Below, piece after piece: positions 8,277 through 16,797 of a stretch of DNA of 64,000 nucleotides (the first letter of the stretch is position 1; the number at the start of each line of letters is the position of its first letter). Source of the stretch: Hydrogenophaga sp. IBVHS1 (lineage in GTDB: Bacteria; Pseudomonadota; Gammaproteobacteria; Burkholderiales; Burkholderiaceae_C); assembly GCF_002127265.1 (NCBI RefSeq), contig NZ_NFUU01000003.1, forward strand, positions 186,001-250,000. Direction: 5' to 3'. The position numbers and the translations under genes are program-made. Under the pieces are notes generated by a model. That model was given only the letters and a program-made list of their open reading frames with translations, did not search any database and had not been told where the DNA came from.

Positions 8277-8975
8277 ATGGACACCACCTTTGCCCCGGCA
8301 GACACCGTCAACCGCGCCAGCCAGCCCATTGGGCAAATCGCCGTCGACCTGCCCGGTTCCACCGCCATCTTCCGCCGCCTCAAGCTCGATTTCTGCTGTG
8401 GCGGTCAGATCGCCCTGCAGCAGGCCTGCGACAACAAAGGCCTGGCTGTGGATGCGGTACTGGCCGACCTGGCGGCGCTGGAGCGGCCAGAGAACGCGCC
8501 CGTACCGCAAGCACCCGCCGAGATGATCGACCACATCCTCACGCGTTACCACGCGGTGCACCGCGAGCAGTTGCCCGAGCTGATCCGCATGGCGCGCCGT
8601 GTGGAGGCCGTGCACCGCGAGCACCCCGATGTGCCCGCCGGTCTGGCCGGGCACCTGGAGGCCATCGAGGCCGAGATGCTGGAGCACATGGCCAAGGAAG
8701 AGAACATCCTGTTCCCGATGCTCAAGGCCGGCGGGCGTGGCATGACCGTGCACCCCATCGGCGTGATGCGCGAGGAGCACACCAGCCACGGTGAGCAGCT
8801 GGAGCGCCTGCTGTCCATGACCCACGACGCCACACCCCCCCAGGGCGCCTGCAACACCTGGCGGGCGCTGTATGCCGGCATCACCCAGTTCTCGGACGAT
8901 CTGATCGCCCACATCCACCTCGAGAACAACCAGCTGTTTCCGCAATTCGAACCGGCACGTCCCAGCTGCTGCTGA
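8277..8975 (+). CDS. ytfE: Iron-sulfur cluster repair di-iron protein, YtfE/RIC/ScdA
   Basis: This is a 232-residue protein with an N-terminal ScdA_N domain containing FCCGG at about residue 40 and a C-terminal hemerythrin-like four-helix domain. Di-iron ligands are supplied by histidines and glutamates in RYHAVHREQ, HMAKEENILFP, MREEHTSHGEQ and HIHLENNQLFP. Family members restore iron-sulfur clusters damaged by NO or oxidants. The divergent nsrR gene and the intervening palindrome indicate NO-responsive control. The AAAGGA before the ATG at 8277 serves as ribosome site. Confidence 0.93.
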   Translation: MDTTFAPADTVNRASQPIGQIAVDLPGSTAIFRRLKLDFCCGGQIALQQACDNKGLAVDAVLADLAALERPENAPVPQAPAEMIDHILTRYHAVHREQLPELIRMARRVEAVHREHPDVPAGLAGHLEAIEAEMLEHMAKEENILFPMLKAGGRGMTVHPIGVMREEHTSHGEQLERLLSMTHDATPPQGACNTWRALYAGITQFSDDLIAHIHLENNQLFPQFEPARPSCC

Positions 8976-9052
8976 TGCGGTAGCGGCGCCACCGCCCGGG
9001 GGAGCGGCTATGCTGACGGCGATCTTCACCGACCGACTGCACAACCTTCCCC

Positions 9053-9460
9053 ATGCCAACGCCGGACATCGCCTGGACCTACCCGCTGCTGCTCAAGACG
9101 CACCTGGCGCTGGTGGTGGGCAGTGTGGGCGTGTTTGCCGTCCGCGGACTGGGTGTGCTGCAAGGCCAGGGCTGGCCCTTGAGCCTGGGCTGGCGACGCT
9201 TGAGCGTGGTGCTCGACAGCGCACTGCTGACCGCAGGCGCCAGCCTGTGGTGGCTGCTGCAGCTCAACCCGCTGCACACGCCCTGGCTCGGCCTCAAGCT
9301 CGCCCTGCTGCTGGTCTACATTGCCCTCGGGTCCATGGCGCTGCGGCGCGCGCCCTCCCTTCGGGCGCGTGCGCTGTTCCTGGCGGCTGCCTTGTTGTGC
9401 GTGGCCTTCATGGCCTCGATCGCGCTGGCGCGCCATCCACTGGGATGGTGGGCACCATGA
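9053..9460 (+). CDS. SirB-like integral membrane protein
   Basis: This is a 135-residue protein with about four hydrophobic helices and short loops. It starts with a conserved-looking YPLLLKTHLALVVGSVGVFAVRG helix and has the overall pattern of the SirB family. The molecular function of this family is not established. It ends in an ATGA overlap with the next membrane protein, so the two are translationally coupled. No regulatory site was recognised in the 77-base gap after ytfE. Confidence 0.7.
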   Translation: MPTPDIAWTYPLLLKTHLALVVGSVGVFAVRGLGVLQGQGWPLSLGWRRLSVVLDSALLTAGASLWWLLQLNPLHTPWLGLKLALLLVYIALGSMALRRAPSLRARALFLAAALLCVAFMASIALARHPLGWWAP

Positions 9461-9843
9461 CGCTGCACCGCTCGCGCACGGTGCGCTGGCTGTTGTGGAC
9501 CGCTGGCAGCATCTCGCTCGCGCTGGGCATCATTGGCGTGGTGCTGCCTGGCCTGCCCACCACCCCTTTCGTGCTGCTGGCTGCGGCCTGCTATGCCAAG
9601 GCTTCCCCGCGCCTGCACGGCTGGCTGCTCAACCACCGCTTCATGGGGCCGATGATTCGCGATTGGGAAACGCACCGCAGCCTGACCCGGCGCACCAAGA
9701 CCGTGGCGCAGGTCAGTATGGTGCTGATGGTGGGCCTGTCGGCCTGGGGATTCCGGCACCAGCCGGTGGTGCTGGCCGTTCTGCTTATTGCGGCACTGAT
9801 CGGGGTGTGGGTGGTGGCCCGCATCCCGACCCGACAGCGCTGA
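9457..9843 (+). CDS. DUF454 (YbaN-like) inner-membrane protein
   Basis: This is a 128-residue protein of the DUF454/YbaN family. The diagnostic segment GIIGVVLPGLPTTPFVLLAAACYAKASPRLHGWL is intact, followed by a predicted membrane segment pair at the C-terminus. The start is the ATG overlapping the previous stop (ATGA); an in-frame ATG at 9445 is possible. Function is unknown. Its stop codon is one base from the convergent pgk stop. Confidence 0.8.
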   Translation: MTLHRSRTVRWLLWTAGSISLALGIIGVVLPGLPTTPFVLLAAACYAKASPRLHGWLLNHRFMGPMIRDWETHRSLTRRTKTVAQVSMVLMVGLSAWGFRHQPVVLAVLLIAALIGVWVVARIPTRQR

Positions 9844-9844
9844 C

Positions 9845-11041
9845 TCAGCCTGCGGCCCGGCGCTGCAGCACTTCAAACGCCGGCAGCGTCTTGCCCTCCA
9901 GCACCTCGAGGAACGCGCCGCCGCCGGTGGAGATGTAGCCCACGTCTTTTTCGATGCCGTACTTGGCAATCGCCGCCAGCGTGTCGCCCCCACCCGCAAT
10001 GCTGAAGGCGCTGCTTTTGGCGATCGCCTCGGCGATGACTTTGGTGCCGTTTTCAAACGCCGCGAACTCGAACACACCGACCGGGCCGTTCCAGACGATG
10101 GTGCCGGCCTTCATCAACTGGTCGGCCAGCTTCTTCGCGGTTTCGGGGCCGATGTCCAGAATGAGGTCGTCGTCGGCCACCTCGGTAGCCTTCTTCACCG
10201 TGGCCGGCGCGTCCGCCGCGAAGGCTTTGGCGGTCACCACGTCGGTGGGAATCGGCACCTCGGCGCCACGCGCCTTCATGGCTTCGATCACGGCTTTGGC
10301 TTCGCTCACCAGGTCGGCCTCGGCCAGGCTCTTGCCGATCTTCAGGCCAGCGGCGAGCATGAAGGTGTTGGCGATGCCGCCGCCCACGATGAGCTGGTCG
10401 ACGTTGGCCGCGAGGCTTTTCAGAATGGTGAGCTTGGTGCTGACCTTGGAACCCGCGACGATGGCCACCAGCGGGCGCTTCGGTGCGGCCAGAGCCTTGC
10501 CGATGGCGTCCATCTCGGCGGCCAGCAACGGGCCGGCGCACGCAATGGGTGCGGTCTCGGCGATGCCGTAGGTGGTGCCCTCGGCGCGGTGCGCGGTGCC
10601 GAAGGCGTCGTGCACGAAGATGTCGCACAGCGCGCCGAGCTTCTTGGCCAGTTCCGGGCTGTTCTTCTTCTCGCCCACGTTCAGGCGGCAGTTCTCCAGC
10701 AGCACCACCTCACCGGGGGCGACCGAGAAGTCGCCGTCGATCCACTGGGCGACCAGGCGCACCGGGCGGTCCATGAGCTCGCCCAGGCGAGCGGCCACGG
10801 GAGCCAGTGAATCCTCGGGCTTGAAAGCGCCTTCGCTGGGGCGGCCCAGGTGGCTGGTCACCATCACGGCGGCGCCGGCGTCCAGTGCCATCTGGATGGC
10901 CGGAATGCTGGCGCGGATGCGGGTGTCTTCGGTGATGTGGCCGGCGTCGTCCTGCGGCACGTTCAGGTCGGCGCGAATGAAGACGCGCTGGCCCTTGGCG
11001 CGGCCCTGGGCACAGAGGTCGGAGAAACGGATGAATTGCAT
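9845..11041 (-). CDS. pgk: Phosphoglycerate kinase
   Basis: This is a full-length 398-residue phosphoglycerate kinase, interconverting 1,3-bisphosphoglycerate plus ADP with 3-phosphoglycerate plus ATP in glycolysis, gluconeogenesis or the Calvin cycle. Substrate-binding blocks [14 protein letters not shown] and the nucleotide-binding C-terminal loop [13 protein letters not shown] with [12 protein letters not shown] are all present. A TACAAT hexamer (minus strand, 11083-11078) about 37 bases upstream may be the -10 element. It appears monocistronic and ends one base away from a convergent gene. Confidence 0.97.
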   Translation of the reverse strand: MQFIRFSDLCAQGRAKGQRVFIRADLNVPQDDAGHITEDTRIRASIPAIQMALDAGAAVMVTSHLGRPSEGAFKPEDSLAPVAARLGELMDRPVRLVAQWIDGDFSVAPGEVVLLENCRLNVGEKKNSPELAKKLGALCDIFVHDAFGTAHRAEGTTYGIAETAPIACAGPLLAAEMDAIGKALAAPKRPLVAIVAGSKVSTKLTILKSLAANVDQLIVGGGIANTFMLAAGLKIGKSLAEADLVSEAKAVIEAMKARGAEVPIPTDVVTAKAFAADAPATVKKATEVADDDLILDIGPETAKKLADQLMKAGTIVWNGPVGVFEFAAFENGTKVIAEAIAKSSAFSIAGGGDTLAAIAKYGIEKDVGYISTGGGAFLEVLEGKTLPAFEVLQRRAAG

Positions 11042-11126
11042 GGTGGGCGGGCGCTGGCGCGGCTGGGGAAAAGCCGCATTGTAGGAAACAGAAACCCGTC
11101 AATCCCACATACCCCACGGACCATGC

Positions 11127-12830
11127 TCAAAGGGATCGGCAAGGCAGCAGCGCGTCCAGCGCCGGGTCGTGCGCGCTGGTCTGCACATCCATCAGGCCCA
11201 GCACCGTGTGAAAGAAGTTGTCGTGCGAGATCGCCTGGTCCGCTTTGGAGCGCACGCAGTCCAGCGAAATGCCATCGCGCGACTGCAGCCCCAGTGACAA
11301 CCAGGTGACCATGGGCACGCGGGTTTGCTGGCTCGGCGCCAGCGCGTAGGGCACACCGTGCAGGTACAGGCCGTTCTCGCTCAGCGATTCACCGTGGTCG
11401 GACATGTAGATCAGGCCCGTGTCATTCACACCACCATCCGCCCGGGCCTTGAGCCACTGCAGCGCAAGGTCCAGGAAATGGTCGGTGTAGGCAATGGTGT
11501 TGTCGTAGGCGTTCACCAGTTGCTCGTGCGGGCAGTCGGACAAGGTGTTGCTCGTGCATTCGGGCTGGAAGGGTTTGCGGTCGGCGGGTGTGCGCTTGAA
11601 GTACGCCGGGCCGTGGCTGCCCATCTGGTGCATCACCAGCACCACGCCCCGCGCGCTGCGCGCCGGGTCGAGCTCGGCAAGGCGTTCGTCCAGGCCGTGC
11701 AGCATGGCCGGGTCCAGACACTCCCCGCCATCGCAAAGGCCGGGCACCGGCTGGTCTCCCGCGCTGGCGTGGGGCACGCGGTTGCACACCCCCTTGCAAC
11801 CGGCCTGGTTGTCGATCCACAACACCGCCAGTCCGGCGCGTTGCAAAACATCGAGCAGGTTCTCGTGCCGCGGTGTGCGGTCACCACCCTGGGCGCGCGT
11901 GAGCGGCGAAAAAATGCAGGGGACCGACACCAGGGTGTTGGTGCCACAGGAACTCGCCTGGCTGAAGTTCACCAGGCCTTCCTCGGCCTGCCAGCGCGCC
12001 AGCGCCGGCGTGGTGGCCCGTTCGTAACCGTTCAGGCCAAAGTTCTGCGCACGCGCCGTTTCACCCACCACCACCAGCAGCAGCGGCGGCCTTGCCTGAC
12101 GGGCGTAGGTGGCGCCGAGTTTCGCGTCTTCCCCCACCGGCAGGAGCGCGCTCGTCTGGCGGGGCAACAGGTCGGTGGCCAGCCGCGTACCGGCGTACAC
12201 GGTGTTGAGCGGGTTGACCATGTACCGCAGGTCCTTGTGGTTTCGCATCAGCGAGGCCAGGTCCTGGTAGCAGAGCAGGCCCATGGCCACCACCAGCGCA
12301 AGGCCGGCGAGATGCCCCAGCAGGTTGCGCCCGGTCTGTGGCAACCAGCCGCGCGTGGCCAGCGGCCGGTGCCAGATCCACCACAGCGGTGGCCCCGCCA
12401 GCAGCAGCACCGTCACCAGCAGACGCGCAGACAGCAGATCGCGGACCTCGCGCGCATCGGTGTGCACCACGTTGGCGAACATCGTGGGATCGATCACCGC
12501 GCCGTACTGCCACATGAAGTGGCTGTTGAACGCGCCAACGAGCACCAGCGTGGACGCCACCACCTTGAAAACGCGGGGCCAGGCCAGCAGCGACAGCAGG
12601 GCCACCATGGCGCCCACCATCAGAAGACCGAATCCGGCGAGCAGCGGCAGCCGATGCGCCTGGGCTGCGGTCAGCAGATCGACGCGTTGCCACAGCGGCA
12701 GGTTGCTCACCACGGCCATCCACAAGGCCAGCGGCCACACGGTATGGAAGGGTTGCGCCTTCCAGCCGGCAGGCAGGCCGAGGCGCGGCAACCGCAGGGA
12801 AGTAAGACGAACGAGAGGGTAGACCGACAT
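11127..12830 (-). CDS. eptA: Lipid A phosphoethanolamine transferase, EptA family
   Basis: This is a 567-residue inner-membrane enzyme with five N-terminal membrane helices (about 20-180) and a periplasmic alkaline-phosphatase-like domain. The catalytic threonine is in SSCGTNTLVSVPCIFS; metal-site motifs VVGETARAQNFGLNGY and MSDHGESLSENGLYLHG are intact. Cysteines in CKGVCNRV and CDGGECLD match the family's disulfides. It transfers phosphoethanolamine to lipid A, lowering surface charge and binding of cationic peptides. I chose the ATG at 12830, which best fits the family length (about 550). It follows pmrA-pmrB on the same strand after 65 bases, so it is probably regulated by them. Confidence 0.9.
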   Translation of the reverse strand: MSVYPLVRLTSLRLPRLGLPAGWKAQPFHTVWPLALWMAVVSNLPLWQRVDLLTAAQAHRLPLLAGFGLLMVGAMVALLSLLAWPRVFKVVASTLVLVGAFNSHFMWQYGAVIDPTMFANVVHTDAREVRDLLSARLLVTVLLLAGPPLWWIWHRPLATRGWLPQTGRNLLGHLAGLALVVAMGLLCYQDLASLMRNHKDLRYMVNPLNTVYAGTRLATDLLPRQTSALLPVGEDAKLGATYARQARPPLLLVVVGETARAQNFGLNGYERATTPALARWQAEEGLVNFSQASSCGTNTLVSVPCIFSPLTRAQGGDRTPRHENLLDVLQRAGLAVLWIDNQAGCKGVCNRVPHASAGDQPVPGLCDGGECLDPAMLHGLDERLAELDPARSARGVVLVMHQMGSHGPAYFKRTPADRKPFQPECTSNTLSDCPHEQLVNAYDNTIAYTDHFLDLALQWLKARADGGVNDTGLIYMSDHGESLSENGLYLHGVPYALAPSQQTRVPMVTWLSLGLQSRDGISLDCVRSKADQAISHDNFFHTVLGLMDVQTSAHDPALDALLPCRSL

Positions 12831-12895
12831 CGACAGCTCGCAGGGTCCAGCACACGCTGGCGCCCGGAGCATCGGCGGCCCGGGTTAAACGAGCC

Positions 12896-14242
12896 TTATG
12901 TGAGCGGCCAGCGCAAGGTGAACCGCGTCGTCATGGGCGCCTCGCCTGCGTTGCGCTCCAGCGTGGCGCCCAGTTCTTCGGCGATGCGCGCCACCAGGCG
13001 CAGGCCCAGGCCGAGGCCGCTCGCGCCTGCTGTCGCCGCCACGACAGGTGCACCGGGACGCTGGCCATCGTCGCTGACGGAAACGCCCACCGCGTCGGCG
13101 GTGCGCCAGACCTGCACCCCCACCTGCGTGCCCGGCGGCGTGTGGGACAGCGCGTTCTCGATCAGGTTGCGCAGCGCCAGCTCGAGCAGCAGCGGCTGGG
13201 TGCGCACGGTGACCACGTCTTCGGGTTGGTCGAGCGAGAGTTCGTGGCCGCTCTGGAAACCAGCGGGCGCATGGCTGGCCACGAGGTTCGCCACCAGGTC
13301 ACCCAGAGCGACCGGTTTCCACGCCGGGTCCTCGCCTTGCGACCCGCCGCGCTGGGCGCGCGCCAGGTCCAGCAACTGCGCGAGGATGTGCCCAGCCCTC
13401 AGCGCGGTGGCCTCCAGCTGAGCCAGCCGCTCCGGCGAAGGGTCGTGCCGCGCCGCGCCCGCCTGCAGGGTGAGCGCGGCCAGCGGGGTGCGCAACTCGT
13501 GCGCCACGTCGGAGGCGAACCCGCGCTCGCGGCGCGCGCGGGCCTGCAAAGAGTCGACCAGCGAGTTGATGGCCGAGACGGTGCTGGAGAACTCGCGGAA
13601 ACGGTGGGCCGTGTCCAGCCGCTGACCGGCCAGACCGTCGAGCGCGGCCACGTCGCTGGAGAGGCGGTCCAGCGGGCGCAGGCCACGCTGCAATGCCCAC
13701 CACAGGAGCAGCGCCACCAAAGGCAGTATGAACAGCGCCGGGCGTGCGAGCTTCAGCGCCATGTCGCGCGCAAGATCGAGCCGCTGGTCCATGTTCATGA
13801 TCACCGCCACGCGCGCATCGCCCTTCTCGGCCACATACAGACGCCAGTGCGCCTGCCCGGCCGGCGTGTCTTGCAGGCGCTGGGAAAAGCCCGCTGCCGG
13901 GGGCTGCTCCAGCCCCAGACTGGTGGCGAGGCCGTGGGTGTCGGTCAACAGTTGGGCGCCTTGCCAGCGGATCACGGCCACGTCCTGCACGTAGGCGCGC
14001 GCCCGGTTTTCGCCGATGGCCTCGGGCGCGGCCTGGGTAGGGCCTGTCACCACTGGAAGCCACAGGCGCGCGACCGCCACCAGCTGGCCGTCGGTCACTT
14101 CTTCGGCCTCGTGGTGACCGGTGTACCAGGCCACCATCAGCAGCGTGGTCCACACCACCAGCAACACGCCGACCACCCAGCTCCAGAGGTGGCGCCACAA
14201 CGGAGGCAGGCGGCCCGCGGGCTGCGCAGGATCCACCATCAC
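12896..14242 (-). CDS. pmrB: PmrB/QseC-type sensor histidine kinase
   Basis: This is a 448-residue sensor kinase. A first membrane helix lies at about 22-42; an approximately 130-residue periplasmic domain begins HHEAEEVTDGQL, resembling QseC; a second helix follows near 170-188, then a HAMP-like linker. The H-box is DVAHELRTPLAAL, and the HATPase has LRNLIENALSHTP, SDDGQRPG and GLGLGLRLV. The gene overlaps the stop of the response regulator by 4 bases. Eukaryote-type naming is not at issue, but the choice between pmrB and qseC is: the domain looks QseC-like, while downstream eptA and the PmrA-type box favour a PmrB role. Confidence 0.85.
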   Translation of the reverse strand: MMVDPAQPAGRLPPLWRHLWSWVVGVLLVVWTTLLMVAWYTGHHEAEEVTDGQLVAVARLWLPVVTGPTQAAPEAIGENRARAYVQDVAVIRWQGAQLLTDTHGLATSLGLEQPPAAGFSQRLQDTPAGQAHWRLYVAEKGDARVAVIMNMDQRLDLARDMALKLARPALFILPLVALLLWWALQRGLRPLDRLSSDVAALDGLAGQRLDTAHRFREFSSTVSAINSLVDSLQARARRERGFASDVAHELRTPLAALTLQAGAARHDPSPERLAQLEATALRAGHILAQLLDLARAQRGGSQGEDPAWKPVALGDLVANLVASHAPAGFQSGHELSLDQPEDVVTVRTQPLLLELALRNLIENALSHTPPGTQVGVQVWRTADAVGVSVSDDGQRPGAPVVAATAGASGLGLGLRLVARIAEELGATLERNAGEAPMTTRFTLRWPLT

Positions 14243-14943
14243 GCGCCGGCTTCCTGCCGGGGCACGAAGTAACCGACGCCGCGCACGGTCTTGATGAGTT
14301 GCTCGCCCAGCTTGCGGCGCAGGTGGTGGATATGGACTTCGATGGCGTTGCTCTCCAGCGGCTCACCAAAACCATAGAGCGAAGACTCCAGGCGCGACTT
14401 GGACAGCACCTGAGGGCACGCCTGCAGCAGGGTCAGCAGCAAAGCGAATTCCTTGCCGCCCAGGGCCACCGGCTGGCCCGCGCGCAACACGGAGTGCGTG
14501 GCGGGATCGATCACCAGTTCGCCGTGCTCGATCACCGGGTTGCTGCGCCCGCCGGCGCGTCGAAGCATGGCGCGCAGGCGGGCCATGAGTTCGTTGGCAT
14601 CGAAGGGTTTGACGATGTAGTCGTCGGCGCCACCGTCGAGCCCTTCGATGCGGTCGCTCACCCCATCGCGCGCGGTCATGATCAGCACCGGCATGTCGTT
14701 GCGCGGCAGGCTTTGTCGGCCCGCCACCGGCGCAGCCTGGCGGCGCAGGCGGGCCAGCAGGTCGATGCCGTCGCCATCGGGCAGGCCGAGATCGAGCACC
14801 ATCACATCGAAGGGTTCCACGGAAAGCGCGAGCCAGGCCGCGTCCAGCGTGGTGCACAGGTCCACCGCATAGCCAGCGCGGCGCATGGAGGCCTGAAGGC
14901 CGCTGGCGATGTCGGGGTCGTCTTCCACCACGAGTGCGCGCAT
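14239..14943 (-). CDS. pmrA: PmrA/QseB-type OmpR-family response regulator
   Basis: This is a 234-residue OmpR/PhoB-type regulator. The receiver domain has the acidic pocket in LVVEDDPDIA, the phospho-acceptor in MVLDLGLPDGDG, and the conserved lysine in DYIVKPFDANEL. The winged-helix C-terminal domain contains NAIEVHIHHLRRKLG and IKTVRGVGYF. A roughly 10-residue insertion lies after the phosphorylation site. It heads the pmrA-pmrB-eptA unit and lies 55 bases from a PmrA-type box, which suggests autoregulation. Confidence 0.87.
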   Translation of the reverse strand: MRALVVEDDPDIASGLQASMRRAGYAVDLCTTLDAAWLALSVEPFDVMVLDLGLPDGDGIDLLARLRRQAAPVAGRQSLPRNDMPVLIMTARDGVSDRIEGLDGGADDYIVKPFDANELMARLRAMLRRAGGRSNPVIEHGELVIDPATHSVLRAGQPVALGGKEFALLLTLLQACPQVLSKSRLESSLYGFGEPLESNAIEVHIHHLRRKLGEQLIKTVRGVGYFVPRQEAGA

Positions 14944-14997
14944 GTTGCTGAGGTCCTGGGTCGTTGAAAAAGCTCGATGGCCATTATGGCGAGTCCA

Positions 14998-15014
14998 CTT
15001 AAGGGGGTCTTAAT
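14998..15014. promoter_or_regulatory. PmrA box (CTTAAG-N5-CTTAAT) shared by pmrAB-eptA and the PAP2 gene
   Basis: CTTAAG at 14998-15003 and CTTAAT at 15009-15014 form a direct repeat with an 11-base period. This fits the published PmrA consensus of two TTAA half-sites separated by five bases. On the minus strand a CATAAT hexamer (14988-14983) lies 9 bases downstream of the box, where a -10 element for pmrA would be. On the plus strand the box ends 24 bases before the phosphatase ATG. Binding is inferred. Confidence 0.75.
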
Positions 15015-15037
15015 CCAACCCCCGCATTCTGTGGGCG

Positions 15038-15775
15038 ATGAATCCCGCAACATGTCGCCCTCTGCCGCCTGGGCGGCTTGCAGCCTGGTGGGCCGTAGCC
15101 GCGATGCTCACCCTGCTCTGGGAATTGAGCGGTCTGGACAAGGTTGTGATGCAGCTCATCGGCTCCCCGGCCGGCTTCCCACTGCAACACGACTGGTGGC
15201 TGGAACGCGTGCTGCACGAAGGCATGCGCCAGGCCGCCACGGGAGTGTTTGCTGCCCTCTGGGTGTGGGCCCTGTGGCCCTCTCGCGCAAGCTGTCCGCC
15301 GCGGCGTGAGCGTGTGGCGGTGATGGTGCTGGTGTCGTTGTCGTTGCTCGCGGTGAACCTGATCAAGAACGCCAGCCTCACCAGTTGCCCCTGGGACTGG
15401 CGCCAGTTCGGTGGCATGGCCGAGCCGGTGGCGCACTGGCGCTGGGGCGTGGCCGATGGCGGACCCGGGCGCTGCTTCCCTGGCGGGCACGCCTCCAGCG
15501 CCTTTGGCTTCGTCGCGCTGTGCCTCCCCTGGCTCGCTCCCCCCTCTGGCGTGTCACGGCGTGCCGGAGTGGGCTTTCGATGGCTGCTCGGGGTGCTGGT
15601 GTTCGGCCTGCTGGCAGGCGCCGTGCAGACCGTGCGCGGCGCGCATCCGCCGAGTCACACCCTCTGGACGCTGCTGATCTGCGGCGGTGTGTCGCTGGTG
15701 GGCTGGCGCTTGCTGCAACCCTGGTTCACCAGCCCAGACCGAGTCGCAACGGCAGGTACACGAGCATCCCTGTGA
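15038..15775 (+). CDS. PAP2-family membrane phosphatase (LpxT/PgpB-like)
   Basis: This is a 245-residue protein with about five to six membrane helices. The PAP2 active-site motifs are seen as CFPGGHASSAFG and VRGAHPPSHTLW. Relatives dephosphorylate or transfer phosphate among isoprenoid, glycerol-lipid or lipid A phosphates at the periplasmic face. Divergent placement from pmrA across a PmrA box suggests a role in lipid A or envelope charge remodelling; the exact substrate cannot be read from sequence. Its last 50 bases overlap the convergent azlD gene. Confidence 0.8.
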   Translation: MNPATCRPLPPGRLAAWWAVAAMLTLLWELSGLDKVVMQLIGSPAGFPLQHDWWLERVLHEGMRQAATGVFAALWVWALWPSRASCPPRRERVAVMVLVSLSLLAVNLIKNASLTSCPWDWRQFGGMAEPVAHWRWGVADGGPGRCFPGGHASSAFGFVALCLPWLAPPSGVSRRAGVGFRWLLGVLVFGLLAGAVQTVRGAHPPSHTLWTLLICGGVSLVGWRLLQPWFTSPDRVATAGTRASL

Positions 15776-16061
15776 CGATGGTGCCGAGCACGCCGCGCTT
15801 CCAGAAGAACCATGCCATGCCGGCGGCGGCTGCAAACAGCCGCGCATCCCGCCAGGTGGCCACCAGTTCGCCCTGAGCCATCACGATCTCGGGAATCACC
15901 ACCGCCGCCAGCGCGGCAATGGGCGCGTACTGCAGGCCGCGCTGCGCCCAGTGCGGCAGCGTCCAGGGCTTGCTGGAGATGAAGAAAAAGCCGCGCGTGA
16001 TCACCGTGATGCAGCCCAGCAGCACGATGGTGACCAGCGTCATGAGGTCCACGTCAAGCAT
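15726..16061 (-). CDS. azlD: Branched-chain amino acid exporter small subunit AzlD
   Basis: This is a 111-residue membrane protein with three to four helices, typical of AzlD (about 100-110 residues). It begins MLDVDLMTLVTIVLLGCITVI and has an RGFFF segment and a central proline-containing helix. It partners AzlC in export of branched-chain amino acids or analogues. The ATG at 16061 overlaps the azlC stop by 8 bases. The 3' end overlaps the convergent phosphatase gene by 50 bases. Confidence 0.87.
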   Translation of the reverse strand: MLDVDLMTLVTIVLLGCITVITRGFFFISSKPWTLPHWAQRGLQYAPIAALAAVVIPEIVMAQGELVATWRDARLFAAAAGMAWFFWKRGVLGTIVTGMLVYLPLRLGLGW

Positions 16062-16797
16062 GGCTCGCTCCCGTGCCGGGTTCGTGTGGCCGCAGCTTTT
16101 CCAGCACCAGGCAGATCGCCACCGCACTCGCGATGGCCACGAGGATGTTGAGCTTCAGGGGCAAGGCCCAGGCCGCGACCGCCGCCGCTCCCGCCACGCC
16201 GGCCGAGACCACGCGCAGCTTTGAAGACGCCAGCGAGCACAACACGCCCAGCAGCGCCAGGATGCCGGCGAAGCCCAGCCCCCACGCCAGCGGGATCGCA
16301 TTGGCCAGCGCGATGCCGAGCATGCTCATGGACATCCAGGCCACGTAGTTCACCGCGCAATTGCCCATGAGGTAGGCCTGCTGCCGCGCGAGTTCGTCGG
16401 GCGTGGCACCCACGTGGGGAAATCGGCGCGCGAAGAACACGTAGCTCAGGTCGCCGGTGACGTAACCGGTGACGAGGCGCTGCCAGCGCGGCAGGTGCAT
16501 GACGTAGGGCCGCAGGTGGGCGGAGAACACCACGAAGCGCAGGTTCACGCAGAACGCCGCCGCCAGAATCACCCACATCGGCGCGCCTGCGGTGATCATG
16601 GGCACGGCCGCCAGCTGGGCGCTGCCTGCGTAGACGATGAGCGTCATGAGCACGGCCTCCAGCACCGACAGCCCCGACTGCACCATGGCCACGCCGGTCA
16701 TGAGCGCCCAGGCGCCAATGCCCATGGCCACGCTGGACTGGTCGCGCACGCCTTCCCAGAACTCCTCGCGGGCGCGGTGTTCACGCAGGTGGAACAT
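16054..16797 (-). CDS. azlC: Branched-chain amino acid exporter large subunit AzlC
   Basis: This is a 247-residue AzlC-family permease with about seven hydrophobic helices. The diagnostic segment YAGSAQLAAVPMITAGAP is intact, followed by NLRFVVFSAHLRPY. With AzlD it forms the exporter. The start codon shares one base with the fmt stop (TGATG), so translation is coupled to fmt, although no functional link to fmt is known. Confidence 0.9.
   Translation of the reverse strand: MFHLREHRAREEFWEGVRDQSSVAMGIGAWALMTGVAMVQSGLSVLEAVLMTLIVYAGSAQLAAVPMITAGAPMWVILAAAFCVNLRFVVFSAHLRPYVMHLPRWQRLVTGYVTGDLSYVFFARRFPHVGATPDELARQQAYLMGNCAVNYVAWMSMSMLGIALANAIPLAWGLGFAGILALLGVLCSLASSKLRVVSAGVAGAAAVAAWALPLKLNILVAIASAVAICLVLEKLRPHEPGTGASHA

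Noticed and set aside
14239-14943. Naming the two-component pair qseB/qseC
   Set aside because: The periplasmic domain is QseC-like, but downstream eptA and the PmrA-type direct repeat fit a PmrAB role better; the ambiguity is kept in the entries.
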